A stretch of 21,129 nucleotides of DNA from JAFAZJ01 sp050183765 (lineage in GTDB: Bacteria; Pseudomonadota; Alphaproteobacteria; Reyranellales; Reyranellaceae): positions 1 through 21,129 of the forward strand of contig JBFXAZ010000099.1 in the NCBI GenBank assembly GCA_050183765.1, in the 5' to 3' direction. This document shows positions 1-7,631 of this stretch, in pieces (position 1 is the first letter of the stretch; each line of letters begins with the position of its first letter). The notes beneath the pieces were generated by a model. It did not search any database and was not told the DNA's origin. It saw nothing but the letters and a program-made list of their open reading frames with translations. A program made the position numbers and the translations under genes.

Positions 1-289
1 GGGAAGATGCAGGAGCCGGCGCCGGTGCCGCGGCATCGGCGCTCTCGCCCTCCTCGGCCAGCACCATGATCGGCGTGTTGACGGCGACGTTCTCGGGGCC
101 CTCGGCGATCAGGATCTTGCCGACGGTGCCTTCGTCGACCGCCTCGACCTCCATGGTCGCCTTGTCGGTTTCGATCTCGCAGATCACCATGCCGGCGGTG
201 ACCTTGTCGCCTTCCTTGACGTGCCATTTGGCGAGCTTGCCTTCGGTCATCGTCGGCGACAGCGCCGGCATCAGGACGTTGATGGCCAT
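1..289 (-). CDS. pdhB: Pyruvate dehydrogenase E1 beta subunit, N-terminal lipoyl domain (partial)
   Basis: Only the first 96 or so codons are present; the rest lies beyond the left edge. The ATG at 289 opens a biotinyl/lipoyl domain (residues 1-80) with the motif ETDKATMEVE, in which K43 is the lipoylation site. It is followed by an Ala/Pro-rich linker beginning near residue 86. The gene starts 28 bp after the pdhA stop, so the two are almost certainly co-transcribed. An N-terminal lipoyl domain on E1 beta is a known alphaproteobacterial trait, and the position directly after pdhA favours pdhB. The E2 acetyltransferase begins with a very similar domain and cannot be excluded from this fragment. 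The upstream Shine-Dalgarno is weak, consistent with translational coupling to pdhA. The product would be part of the complex that oxidatively decarboxylates pyruvate to acetyl-CoA. Confidence 0.85.
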   Translation of the reverse strand, partial: MAINVLMPALSPTMTEGKLAKWHVKEGDKVTAGMVICEIETDKATMEVEAVDEGTVGKILIAEGPENVAVNTPIMVLAEEGESADAAAPAPAPASS

Positions 290-317
290 GACTGGGACCC
301 GTTCCGATCGATGATGT

Positions 318-1373
318 TCAGGCGGCGTGCGCCGGTTTGCTTTCCACCAGCACGTCGGTCCACAGCTCCTTGGGATCGGGCTCCGGACTGGTGGTCGCGT
401 ACTCGGCCGCGTCGGCCACGATGCGCCGCACCTCGGCGTCGAGCGCCTTGAGCTGCGCCTCGTCGAGCGCCTTGGCGTCGATCATGCGCTTCTTGAGGCG
501 CTCGATCGGGTCGCGCTCGCCGCGCATCTTCTCGACCTCTTCCTTGGTCCGGTACTTGCCCGGATCGCTCATCGAGTGGCCGCGGTAGCGATAGGTCAGC
601 ATCTCCAGCACGTAGGGCCCCTTGCCCGCGCGCGCATGCTCGACCGCGCGCTCGCCGGCCGCCTTCACCGCGACGACATCCATGCCGTCGACCTGCTCGC
701 CGGGGATGCCGAAGGCCTCGCCATGCTTGTAGAGGTCTACGACGGCGGAGGCGCGCTCGACCGAGGTGCCCATGCCGTACTTGTTGTTCTCGATGATGTA
801 GACCACGGGCAGCTTCCACAGGGCGGCCATGTTCATCGCCTCGTAGACCTGACCCTGGTTGGCGCTGCCGTCGCCGAAATAGGTCAGCGACACGCTGTTG
901 TCGCCACGGTACTTGCGCGCGAAGGCCAGCCCGGTGCCGATCGGCACCTGGGCGCCGACGATGCCGTGGCCGCCGTAGAAATTGCGCTCCTTCGAGAACA
1001 TGTGCATCGAGCCGCCCTTGCCGTGCGAGTAGCCGCCGGCGCGCCCGGTGAGCTCGGCCATCACGCCGCGCGGATCCATGCCGCAGGCCAGCATGTGGCC
1101 GTGATCGCGATAGCTGGTCAGCACCGCGTCCTTGCCGCTGTCGATGGTCGACTGCATGCCGACGACCACGGCTTCCTGGCCGATGTAGAGATGGCAGAAG
1201 CCGCCGATGAGACCCATGCCGTAGAGCTGGCCGGCGCGCTCCTCGAAGCGCCGGATCAGCAACATGTCGCGGTAGAACTGCCGGAGCTGCTCGGGCGTGA
1301 CGCTGTTGTCACCGGTCTTCGGCGGCGACCCGGCGGATGCGGACGGTTTCGACTTGGCGGTGGCTTTGGCCAT
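318..1373 (-). CDS. pdhA: Pyruvate dehydrogenase E1 alpha subunit
   Basis: This 351-residue protein has the usual length for a bacterial E1 alpha. It pairs with E1 beta to bind thiamine diphosphate, decarboxylate pyruvate and transfer the acetyl group to lipoyl domains. The ThDP/Mg signature runs from about residue 168 (GDGSANQG) to ENN near 197. The segment YRGHSMSDPGKYR near residue 265 is the conserved E1 alpha loop. The first 20 or so residues are a Lys/Ser/Ala-rich extension typical of alphaproteobacterial homologues. The start at 1373 is supported by a strong GGGAGG 6 bp upstream. The 165 bp between this start and the TRAP permease stop (1374-1538) is more AT-rich than its surroundings and probably carries the promoter of pdhA-pdhB, although I could not assign clear -35/-10 boxes. 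In relatives ftsB lies directly upstream; here a TRAP transporter intervenes. Confidence 0.97.
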   Translation of the reverse strand: MAKATAKSKPSASAGSPPKTGDNSVTPEQLRQFYRDMLLIRRFEERAGQLYGMGLIGGFCHLYIGQEAVVVGMQSTIDSGKDAVLTSYRDHGHMLACGMDPRGVMAELTGRAGGYSHGKGGSMHMFSKERNFYGGHGIVGAQVPIGTGLAFARKYRGDNSVSLTYFGDGSANQGQVYEAMNMAALWKLPVVYIIENNKYGMGTSVERASAVVDLYKHGEAFGIPGEQVDGMDVVAVKAAGERAVEHARAGKGPYVLEMLTYRYRGHSMSDPGKYRTKEEVEKMRGERDPIERLKKRMIDAKALDEAQLKALDAEVRRIVADAAEYATTSPEPDPKELWTDVLVESKPAHAA

Positions 1374-1538
1374 CGGCGGTCCTCCCGATACGGACGCTAC
1401 GCTGTCAGCCCCAATTTCTTAAGCGACTGTGATGAAGAGACATTGATCTGCCTAGGAAAAATTCTTTCGCAAAGGCTGGCAGCGCAGCATCGCACGGTTT
1501 GTTGCAAAACCCGTGATCGCGCTCGAAACATTCTTTCA

Positions 1539-3602
1539 TCAGGCTTTTTCAGCGGGCATTCGAGCGCGGAAATGATAGCGCTGCAAAGCCCATGCGGCGA
1601 TCGCGAGCGCCAGACCGATCAGGTCAGTCAGCGCGCCCGGCGTGATCAGCCCGAGCGCGGCGAGGCCGAACAGCACGCGCGGGACCAGAGCCAACCTCTC
1701 GGTGAACCAGCCCTCCGTCGCGCAGGCCAGCAGCCAGACGCCGATGATCGCGGTGAGCGTGACATGCGCGATCTCGATGAAGCTGCCCTGCGCCAGCAGC
1801 ACCGGGCTATAGAAGAACATGAACGGCACGATGAAGGTTGCCAGGCCCATCTTCACGGCGATCCAGGATGTTCGCCAGGGATCCGCCTTCGCCATGCCGG
1901 CGGCGGCGATCGACGCCACCGCCACCGGCGGCGTGATCGCCGACAGCACCGCAAAGTAGAAGATGAACATGTGGGCGATCAGCTTGGGCACGCCGATCTG
2001 CTGCAGGCCCGGCGCGACCACGGCGGCGGCAATCGCATAGGCCGCCGTCGTCGGCATGCCCATGCCGAGGATCACGACGATGACCATGGTGAACAGCATC
2101 GCCAGCAGCTGATTCTGGCCGGCGACGGCCTGCATGATCTGCGCGAAACGGCCGCCGATGCCGGTCAGCGCGATGACGCCGACAATGATGCCGGCGGCGG
2201 CGCAGACGGCGACCAGCTGGATGCTGTCCTTCGCGCCGATCTCCAGCGCCTCGACGATCGCCCTGCCGCCCATGACGTCATCGCTGCGCCGCCAGGCAAA
2301 TCGTCCGTCCGGCGTCCGCGTGAAGCCGTTGAGCCAGCTGACGAGGATGCACAGCCCCATGCCGAGCCCGGCCGCGAGGAAGGCCGAATAACCGCTGACG
2401 AACGCCCAGATCAGGACCGCGATGGGCGCGATCATGTAGAGCCGCATCATCAGCGGACGCAGCCGCGGCAGCTCGGCGCGCGGGATGCCGCGCAGGCCGT
2501 GCTTGGCGGCGTGCAGGTCGCAATGCGCGTAGCAGGCGACATAGAACAACAGGCACGGGATGATCGCCGCGGCGGCGATCTCGGCGTACTTGATGCCCGT
2601 CGCCTCGGCCATCAGGAAGGCCGCGGCGCCCAGCACCGGCGGCGTGATCTGCCCGCCGGTCGAGGATGTCGCCTCGATCGCGCCGGCGGTGGCGCGATCG
2701 TAGCCGACACGGCGCATCAAGGGGATGGTCACCGCGCCCGAGGCGACGACGTTGGCGACCGACGAGCCGCTCACCGAGCCGAACATCACGCCCGACAGCA
2801 CGGCGACCTTGGCCGGGCCGCCACGCGCCCAGCCGACCAGCGCCACGGACAGGTCGTTGAAGTATTCGCCGGCGCGCGAGCGCGTCAGGAAGGCGGCGAA
2901 CGCGGTGAACATGATGATGAAGGTCGACGACACCTCGAGCGTCGGGCCGAACACGCCGAGGTTGCTGTAGATGTAGGGGAAGCCGAACCAGAGATCCTTG
3001 ATCGACTTGTTGTGGTACAGCGCCCAGCTCTCCGGGAAGAGATGCCCGAACATCGCGTAGAGCATGAAGATCGCGGCGATGATGGTGAGCGCATTGCCGG
3101 CCGTGCGGCGGGTGAACTCGAAGACCACGACCAGCCCGACCAGGCTGTAGACCAGGTCGGGCGTATCGTAGACCGCGCCCTGGTTCATCTGCAGATCGTC
3201 GAGGTTCTGCCACATGTAGACGGCGCAGCCGACGGCGCCGAGCATCAGCAGCCAATCGTACCAAGGCACGCCGTCGCGGCCGCGCCCCTTGAGGATCGTG
3301 TAGAAGCCGAAGCCCAGCGTCGCGCCCCAGGCCAGATGGATGGCGCGGAACAATTCCTGGTCGAGGTTCGGCGAGATCGCCTTGTAGAGAAAGTCGCCCG
3401 TGCCCAGCAGCGCGTCGAGCTGCTTCAGGATCACCGGGCCGACCAGGATCCACAGGTGAAAGCCCGTGAAGGCGGCACACAGCCAGAAGAACAGCAGGCG
3501 TTCCCAGGGGCGGTGCTCGCGGCGTCCGCCGGAGTGCTCCAGCTCATCGACATCGACCGCGCCGACGTCACGCGGATCGGCGGCCACATTCACATTTGCC
3601 AT
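1539..3602 (-). CDS. TRAP transporter permease, fused small and large subunits (TAXI type)
   Basis: This 687-residue, highly hydrophobic protein is a fused TRAP permease (4TM DctQ-like part plus 12TM DctM-like part) of the kind that works with TAXI receptors. It drives solute uptake by an ion gradient at the inner membrane. Conserved large-subunit segments include FGSVSGSSVANVVASGAV and STGGQITPPVLGAAAF, and a second repeat with GMGMPTTAAYAIAAA and SAITPPVAVASIAAAGMA. The pseudo-repeat of glycine/proline-rich re-entrant motifs is typical of the family. The reading frame is open up to 3716, but I place the start at ATG 3602. The longer form would begin upstream of the intrinsic terminator at 3681-3708, and the extra residues are Arg/Ser-rich and unlike the family. 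The Shine-Dalgarno at 3602 is weak. The partner receptor gene lies just upstream; the substrate is unknown. Confidence 0.93.
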   Translation of the reverse strand: MANVNVAADPRDVGAVDVDELEHSGGRREHRPWERLLFFWLCAAFTGFHLWILVGPVILKQLDALLGTGDFLYKAISPNLDQELFRAIHLAWGATLGFGFYTILKGRGRDGVPWYDWLLMLGAVGCAVYMWQNLDDLQMNQGAVYDTPDLVYSLVGLVVVFEFTRRTAGNALTIIAAIFMLYAMFGHLFPESWALYHNKSIKDLWFGFPYIYSNLGVFGPTLEVSSTFIIMFTAFAAFLTRSRAGEYFNDLSVALVGWARGGPAKVAVLSGVMFGSVSGSSVANVVASGAVTIPLMRRVGYDRATAGAIEATSSTGGQITPPVLGAAAFLMAEATGIKYAEIAAAAIIPCLLFYVACYAHCDLHAAKHGLRGIPRAELPRLRPLMMRLYMIAPIAVLIWAFVSGYSAFLAAGLGMGLCILVSWLNGFTRTPDGRFAWRRSDDVMGGRAIVEALEIGAKDSIQLVAVCAAAGIIVGVIALTGIGGRFAQIMQAVAGQNQLLAMLFTMVIVVILGMGMPTTAAYAIAAAVVAPGLQQIGVPKLIAHMFIFYFAVLSAITPPVAVASIAAAGMAKADPWRTSWIAVKMGLATFIVPFMFFYSPVLLAQGSFIEIAHVTLTAIIGVWLLACATEGWFTERLALVPRVLFGLAALGLITPGALTDLIGLALAIAAWALQRYHFRARMPAEKA

Positions 3603-3680
3603 CGAAAGACCCGTCCCGGATCGCGACTGACGGTCTGATGCCGCCTGACGCCGCTGCGCTTCCCTTGACCCTTGGATAGC

Positions 3681-3708
3681 AAAACGCCCGCCCCTTGGGG
3701 AGCGGGCG
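3681..3708 (-). terminator. Intrinsic terminator between TAXI receptor and permease
   Basis: On the minus strand, arms CGCCCGC (3702-3708) and GCGGGCG (3685-3691) pair, extended by three further G-C pairs across one bulged base to a three-base loop. The stem is followed by TTTT (3684-3681). It lies after the receptor stop (3735) and before the permease ATG (3602). The likely role is partial termination, giving more receptor than permease, as often seen for binding-protein genes. The T-run is short, so termination may be incomplete. Confidence 0.65.
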
Positions 3709-3734
3709 ATCGCCAATCCACTTGCCGGCTGCCG

Positions 3735-4706
3735 TCACTTCGGGACGGTGGCGGGGTCGAGCTTGATGCCCTTCTCCTGGTAGTACTTCACCGCGCCGGG
3801 GTGGAACGGCAGGAAGCCGTTGCGCGTGGCGTTGGCGGCAATGGTGTCCTTGGCCGACGCGTGGCCCTGCACCATGGCGGCGTTGTTCTCGAGGATTGCC
3901 TTCACGACCTTGTAGGCGACGTCGTCGGACATGTCCTTGTGGGCGATGCCGAAATTGTACAGACCGATCGTGGTCTGATCGTCGGTCTGCTGCTTGTAGG
4001 TGCCCTTGGGGATGAGCGCCTCGGAGAATTCCGGCATGGCCTTGCGGATCTTGGCGCGCTCCTCGTCGGTCCAGCTGAAGAACACCGCCTCCTTCTCCGC
4101 GTCGATCTGGGAGAAGATCGGAATCGGCAGGCCGGCGCCGAAGCAGAAGGCGTCGAGGATGCCGTCGCCGAGCTGGCCGCCCATGTCGGCGCCCTGCCCG
4201 TTGCGGATCGTGGCCTTCATGCCCAGCGCGTTGAAGATCATCGGCAGGTAGGTGCCGGGCGTGCCGGCGCGCGGGCCGACGCCAACGGTCTTGCCGTCGA
4301 GCTGCTTGAAGCTGGTGATGCCCGACTTCTTCAGCGCCACGCACTGCAGCGGTGTGTCGTACATTGGAAACAGCGCGCGGATGTTGGTGAATTTCTTGCC
4401 CTTGGTCCAGTCGGCCGAGCCGGTCCATGCCTGCAGCGCCACGCCCATCGTGGTCATGCCCAGCTCGATCTTCTTGTCGTCGACCAGCAGCACGTTCTGG
4501 TTCGGACCCTGGGTCTGCTGCGTCGAAACCTGCACGCCCAGCTTGTCCGTCAGGATCTTGGCGACCACGCCGCCGTAGATGAAATAGGTGCCGCCAACCG
4601 ACGCCGTGCCGAGCGTCATGCCCTTGGGCTGCGCCACCACGCCGGCCGCACCGGCCATGGCCGCGAGCGCCGCTGCGGCCAGCAGGCCACGACGGATAAT
4701 CGTCAT
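3735..4706 (-). CDS. TAXI family TRAP transporter solute-binding receptor
   Basis: This 323-residue periplasmic receptor has an N-terminal signal peptide: MTIIRRGLL, a hydrophobic Ala/Gly core, and probable cleavage after VVA near residue 25. The mature part opens with LGTASVGGTYFIYGG, followed by TQGPNQNVLLVDDKKIELGM, a typical TAXI N-terminal lobe. A second lobe contains VGVGPRAGTPGTYLP. Length is normal for the family. The start at 4706 has a strong GGGAGGAAAC Shine-Dalgarno. The gene precedes the fused permease with a terminator between them, which supports one receptor-permease pair with unequal expression. TAXI receptors are reported to bind small carboxylates such as glutamate or alpha-ketoglutarate in the few studied cases. 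The ligand here cannot be inferred from sequence. Confidence 0.95.
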   Translation of the reverse strand: MTIIRRGLLAAAALAAMAGAAGVVAQPKGMTLGTASVGGTYFIYGGVVAKILTDKLGVQVSTQQTQGPNQNVLLVDDKKIELGMTTMGVALQAWTGSADWTKGKKFTNIRALFPMYDTPLQCVALKKSGITSFKQLDGKTVGVGPRAGTPGTYLPMIFNALGMKATIRNGQGADMGGQLGDGILDAFCFGAGLPIPIFSQIDAEKEAVFFSWTDEERAKIRKAMPEFSEALIPKGTYKQQTDDQTTIGLYNFGIAHKDMSDDVAYKVVKAILENNAAMVQGHASAKDTIAANATRNGFLPFHPGAVKYYQEKGIKLDPATVPK

Positions 4707-4780
4707 TGTCCGTTTCCTCCCGAGATCACAGTCCGTCCGGCGTCACAGAAACACCGACGCCCCGCCTTCAATAGTGGCGG

Positions 4781-4794
4781 GCGCCACGTGGCGC
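4781..4794. repeat. Perfect 14-bp palindrome GCGCCACGTGGCGC upstream of TAXI receptor
   Basis: The 14 bases are a perfect palindrome. They lie 14 bp beyond the ftsB-like stop (4809) and 75 bp upstream of the TAXI receptor start (4706). There is no adjacent T-run on the minus strand, so it is not a convincing intrinsic terminator. It could be a hairpin protecting the ftsB transcript end or an operator for the transporter operon. Neither role can be shown here. Confidence 0.3.
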
Positions 4795-4808
4795 AAGCGA
4801 GGCGAACG

Positions 4809-5126
4809 TCAGCGCGAATGCGTGAAGACGATGATGTCGTCGGGCCATGCCGCGTGCAGCAGGAAGCGGGCACGCTCGTCGATCATGTCGGGGTCGAGGC
4901 TCTGGTTGCGCAGCCCGGCCACGCGGTGCTCCCAGATGCGCTTGGTGGCCTCGGTCTCGGCCAGGGTCGCCTCGGCACGCGCCACCTCCTGGCGCAGCTG
5001 GAGCAGCGCCAGCACGCCCCGTTCGCCGTGCATCAGGTGATAGCCGAAATAGCCGAACACCATGGCGAAGAGGACGGGAGTGAGGATCTGACGAAAGCGG
5101 AACATGGCCTGGGGCCAATCTCCCAT
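4809..5126 (-). CDS. ftsB: FtsB/DivIC-like septum formation initiator
   Basis: This small bitopic membrane protein has up to 105 residues. A short cytoplasmic N-terminus is followed by one membrane segment (about residues 13-32, ILTPVLFAMVFGYFGYHLM). A predicted coiled coil then runs from about 40 to 70 (LLQLRQEVARAEATLAETEA), ahead of a conserved C-terminal part with DPDMIDERAR. This is the layout of FtsB/DivIC, which bridges FtsL and FtsQ in the division complex. Position between eno and pdhA is the usual alphaproteobacterial location and supports the call. The ATG at 5126 has no good Shine-Dalgarno. An ATG at 5105 (MFRFRQIL) would be preceded by GGGAG with a long spacer and resembles homologues more closely, so the true start may be 5105. 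Sequence identity to E. coli FtsB is expected to be low. Confidence 0.85.
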   Translation of the reverse strand: MGDWPQAMFRFRQILTPVLFAMVFGYFGYHLMHGERGVLALLQLRQEVARAEATLAETEATKRIWEHRVAGLRNQSLDPDMIDERARFLLHAAWPDDIIVFTHSR

Positions 5127-5214
5127 GATTCGCCGAGGGAGGCAAGAAAGATCAATGAAACGAGAGTCTTAGGCTGCGCTCATGAAGTCTTGTGCCGGCA
5201 TTAGGATCGATTGC

Positions 5215-5243
5215 TTGACCATGGGCCGGATCGGCCGATAAGC
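5215..5243 (+). promoter_or_regulatory. Candidate sigma-70-type promoter for the cupin gene
   Basis: TTGACC at 5215-5220 and ATAAGC at 5238-5243 are separated by 17 bp, about 30 bp ahead of the cupin ATG at 5272. The -35 element is close to consensus and the -10 element is weak. It lies in the 145-bp divergent space shared with the ftsB-like gene. The assignment rests on pattern matching only. Confidence 0.35.
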
Positions 5244-5271
5244 CGCGCGCAGCAGATTGACAGGAACGACC

Positions 5272-5781
5272 ATGAGCAAGGCCACGGACTGGCGCAACGA
5301 CGGCGTGCGGGTGATCCCCGCCGGCAGCCTCGACACCAACACGGCGCAGACGCCCGGGATGAACCGCGCCGCGGCGATCAACTTTGCCCGCGTCGGCGCG
5401 CAGAAGCTGTGGGCCGGCACGGTCACCATCCATCCCGACGCCAAGACCGGCGCGCACCATCACGGCCACCTCGAGAGCGTCATCTACGTCGTCAAGGGCA
5501 AGGCGCGCATGCGCTGGGGCGAGAGGCTCGAGTTCACCGCCGAGGCCGGCCCGGGCGATTTCATCTACGTGCCGCCCTACGTGCCGCACCAGGAGATCAA
5601 CGCCTCCGACAGCGAGGCGCTGGAATGCGTGCTGGTGCGCTCAGACAACGAGGCGGTCGCCATCAACATCGACATCGCGCCGGTCGAGAAGCCGGAGACG
5701 GTGTACTGGGTCGATCCCACCCATCCGCATCCGCACGACCACGCGCATCCGCACAGCCACGACCACGACCGCAAGAAGTGA
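5272..5781 (+). CDS. Cupin-domain protein with alternating histidine tail
   Basis: This is a 169-residue single-domain cupin. Cupin motif 1 is seen in GAHHHGHLESVIYVVKG, which gives the His-x-His...Glu metal ligands. Motif 2 is seen in GDFIYVPPYVPHQEIN, with the last metal-binding His. The last 22 residues are unusual: eight histidines at every second position, mixed with Pro, Asp, Ala and Ser, and ending in DRKK. The frame is open from a TTG at 5257, but ATG 5272 is preferred because AGGAA lies 5 bp before it. The stop overlaps the GTG start of the acetyltransferase gene (GTGA), so the two are translationally coupled. Cupins of this type include metal-dependent dioxygenases, isomerases and simple binding proteins. 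No substrate can be named. The tail suggests extra metal binding. Confidence 0.9.
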   Translation: MSKATDWRNDGVRVIPAGSLDTNTAQTPGMNRAAAINFARVGAQKLWAGTVTIHPDAKTGAHHHGHLESVIYVVKGKARMRWGERLEFTAEAGPGDFIYVPPYVPHQEINASDSEALECVLVRSDNEAVAINIDIAPVEKPETVYWVDPTHPHPHDHAHPHSHDHDRKK

Positions 5782-6284
5782 TCGCCGAAGAGACGCCTGA
5801 CGATATCGACGCGATCGCCGCCCTGAACCGCGCCGCCTTCGGCGGCGAGGGCGAGGTCGCGATCATCGACCGGCTGCGGCGCGACGGGCTCTTCGTGCTG
5901 TCGCTGGTCGAGCGCGATGCCGAGGGCATCGTCGGTCACATCCTGTTCAGCGCCCTCGACGTGGTGGTCGACGGTCGAGCTGTCTGCGCGGTCGCGTTGG
6001 CGCCGATGGCCGTCGCCCCCGGCCGGCAGCGCGCGGGCATCGGCTCCCGCCTCGTCCGCCGCGGCCTGTGCATGCTCGCGGATCGCGGCTGCGACGCCGT
6101 GATCGTGCTCGGCCATCCCGACTATTACCCGCGCTTCGGCTTCTCGGCCGAGTTGGCGGCCAAGCTCGCCGCGCCCTTCTCGGGCCCGGCGTTCATGGCA
6201 ATGGAGCTGCAGCCTGGCGCGCTCGCCGGGGCGAGCGGCGCGGTGCGTTATCCGCGGGCCTTCAGGATCGACGTGCCGGCGTAG
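5778..6284 (+). CDS. GNAT family N-acetyltransferase (YhbS-like)
   Basis: This protein of about 168 residues begins at GTG 5778, overlapping the cupin stop by four bases. It shows the acetyl-CoA-binding signature of GNAT enzymes: VALAPMAVAPGRQRAGIGSRLVRRGL, in which RQRAGIG is the pyrophosphate-binding loop. This is followed by VIVLGHPDYYPRFGFS, typical of the YhbS-like branch. The N-terminal strand/helix (AIAALNRAAFGGEGEVAIID) also fits that branch. Length is normal. No ATG is available near the N-terminus, and the Shine-Dalgarno is poor, consistent with translation by re-initiation after the cupin. The 3' end runs 37 bp into the convergent eno gene. The acceptor substrate is unknown. Confidence 0.88.
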   Translation: MIAEETPDDIDAIAALNRAAFGGEGEVAIIDRLRRDGLFVLSLVERDAEGIVGHILFSALDVVVDGRAVCAVALAPMAVAPGRQRAGIGSRLVRRGLCMLADRGCDAVIVLGHPDYYPRFGFSAELAAKLAAPFSGPAFMAMELQPGALAGASGAVRYPRAFRIDVPA

Positions 6285-7531
6285 CGCGCCTGCCCGCCGA
6301 GCTGCTCCTCGATGCGCAGCAGCTGGTTGTACTTGGCGAGGCGATCCGAGCGCGACAGCGAGCCGGTCTTGATCTGCCCGCAATTGGTGGCGACGGCGAG
6401 GTCGGCGATGATCGTGTCCTCGGTCTCGCCCGAACGATGCGACATCACCGCGCCATAGGCGTTGGTGCGCGCCATCGAGACGGCGTCCATGGTCTCGGTC
6501 AGCGTGCCGATCTGGTTGACCTTCACCAGGATGGCGTTGGCGACACCGTCCTTGATGCCGCGCGCCAGCCGCGTCGGGTTGGTGACGAAGAGATCGTCGC
6601 CGACCAGCTGCACCGTCTTGCCGACGCTGTCGGTGAGCGCCTTCCAGCCGGCCCAGTCGTCCTCGGCCATGCCGTCCTCGATCGACACGATCGGGTAGCG
6701 CTTGCACAGGTCGGCGAGCCAGGCGGCCATGCCCTGCCCGTCGAGCGTCTTGCCCTCGCCTTCCATCACGTACTTGCCGTCCTTGAAGAACTCGGTCGAG
6801 GCGGCGTCGAGGCCCAGCACGATGTCCTCGCCCGGCTTGTAGCCGGCGGCCTCGATCGACTTCATGATGAAGCCCAGCGCCGCGTCGGCCGAGGCGAGGT
6901 TGGGCGCGAAGCCGCCCTCGTCGCCCACGTTGGTGCTGTGGCCGGCGTCGTGCAGCTGCTTCTTCAGCGCCTGGAAGGTTTCAGAACCCATGCGCAGCGC
7001 CTCGGCGAAGCTCGGCGCCTTGACCGGCAGGATCATGAATTCCTGGATGTCGATCGGGTTGTCGGCATGCGCGCCGCCGTTGATGATGTTCATCTGCGGC
7101 ACCGGCAGCGTGTTGGCGTGGCTGCCGCCGACATAGCGGTAGAGCGGCAGGCCGGCATCCATCGCCGCCGCGCGCGCCACCGCGAGGCTGACGCCGAGCA
7201 GCGCGTTGGCGCCCAGGCGGCCCTTGTTGGGCGTGCCGTCGAGCTCGATCATCGCGCGGTCGATCTTGATCTGATCGGTGGCGTCGATGCCCGACAGCAG
7301 GTCGAAGATCTCGCCGTTGACGTTGGCCACCGCCTTGCGCACGCCCTTGCCGCCGTAGCGGCCCTTGTCGCCATCGCGCAACTCGACCGCCTCATGCGCG
7401 CCGGTCGAAGCGCCCGAGGGCACCGCGGCGCGACCCGAGGCGCCGCTCTCGAGCTCGACCTCGACCTCGATCGTCGGGTTGCCGCGGCTGTCGAGAATCT
7501 CGCGGCCGCGAATGTCGATGATGGCGCTCAT
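6248..7531 (-). CDS. eno: Enolase
   Basis: This 427-residue enolase interconverts 2-phosphoglycerate and phosphoenolpyruvate in glycolysis. All expected features are present: the mobile loop SGASTGAHEA (39-48), the DEGGFAPN acid loop around E206, and Mg ligands near D242, E285 and D312. The catalytic base is K337 within ILVKVNQIGTLTE, followed by the SHRSGETED loop at 364-372. The frame is open to 7648, but ATG 7531 matches the universal enolase N-terminus (MSAIIDIRGREILDSRGNP) and has GAGGG eight bases upstream. Downstream on the same strand the next core gene is the ftsB-like gene, with the cupin/GNAT pair inserted in opposite orientation. The C-terminal codons overlap the convergent GNAT gene. 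Confidence 0.98.
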   Translation of the reverse strand: MSAIIDIRGREILDSRGNPTIEVEVELESGASGRAAVPSGASTGAHEAVELRDGDKGRYGGKGVRKAVANVNGEIFDLLSGIDATDQIKIDRAMIELDGTPNKGRLGANALLGVSLAVARAAAMDAGLPLYRYVGGSHANTLPVPQMNIINGGAHADNPIDIQEFMILPVKAPSFAEALRMGSETFQALKKQLHDAGHSTNVGDEGGFAPNLASADAALGFIMKSIEAAGYKPGEDIVLGLDAASTEFFKDGKYVMEGEGKTLDGQGMAAWLADLCKRYPIVSIEDGMAEDDWAGWKALTDSVGKTVQLVGDDLFVTNPTRLARGIKDGVANAILVKVNQIGTLTETMDAVSMARTNAYGAVMSHRSGETEDTIIADLAVATNCGQIKTGSLSRSDRLAKYNQLLRIEEQLGGQARYAGTSILKARG

Positions 7532-7564
7532 CTGGGGATCCCTCGGGGTCGGGTTGCGCGCGCC

Positions 7565-7593
7565 TTGTAGCGTGCGCACGGCGCCTTCGCCAA
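7565..7593 (-). promoter_or_regulatory. Candidate promoter for eno
   Basis: Reading the minus strand, TTGGCG (7593-7588) and CTACAA (7570-7565) are spaced by 17 bp and lie about 34 bp before the eno ATG at 7531. Both boxes are reasonable matches to alphaproteobacterial housekeeping promoters. The site sits in the 100-bp divergent region shared with the LLM oxidoreductase gene, so both genes may have promoters here. No convincing plus-strand promoter was found. Confidence 0.45.
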
Positions 7594-7631
7594 CGGTGTT
7601 ATGCTGCCGCGAAACGGGGAGGAATCGCGCG

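Noticed and set aside
1374..1538. Specific -35/-10 promoter for pdhA and a partly symmetric site around 1497-1512
   Set aside because: The region is AT-rich and likely contains the promoter, but no pair of boxes with proper spacing stood out, and the symmetry is imperfect.
327..3638. A very long open frame on the plus strand (about 1100 codons)
   Set aside because: It is antisense to pdhA and the TRAP permease, is rich in Arg/His/Asp/Gly with no recognisable domain, and results from GC-rich third positions in the real genes.
5152..5589. Minus-strand frame running from the ftsB-cupin intergenic region into the cupin gene
   Set aside because: Most of it lies antisense to a cupin with clear motifs; no Shine-Dalgarno or recognisable domain.
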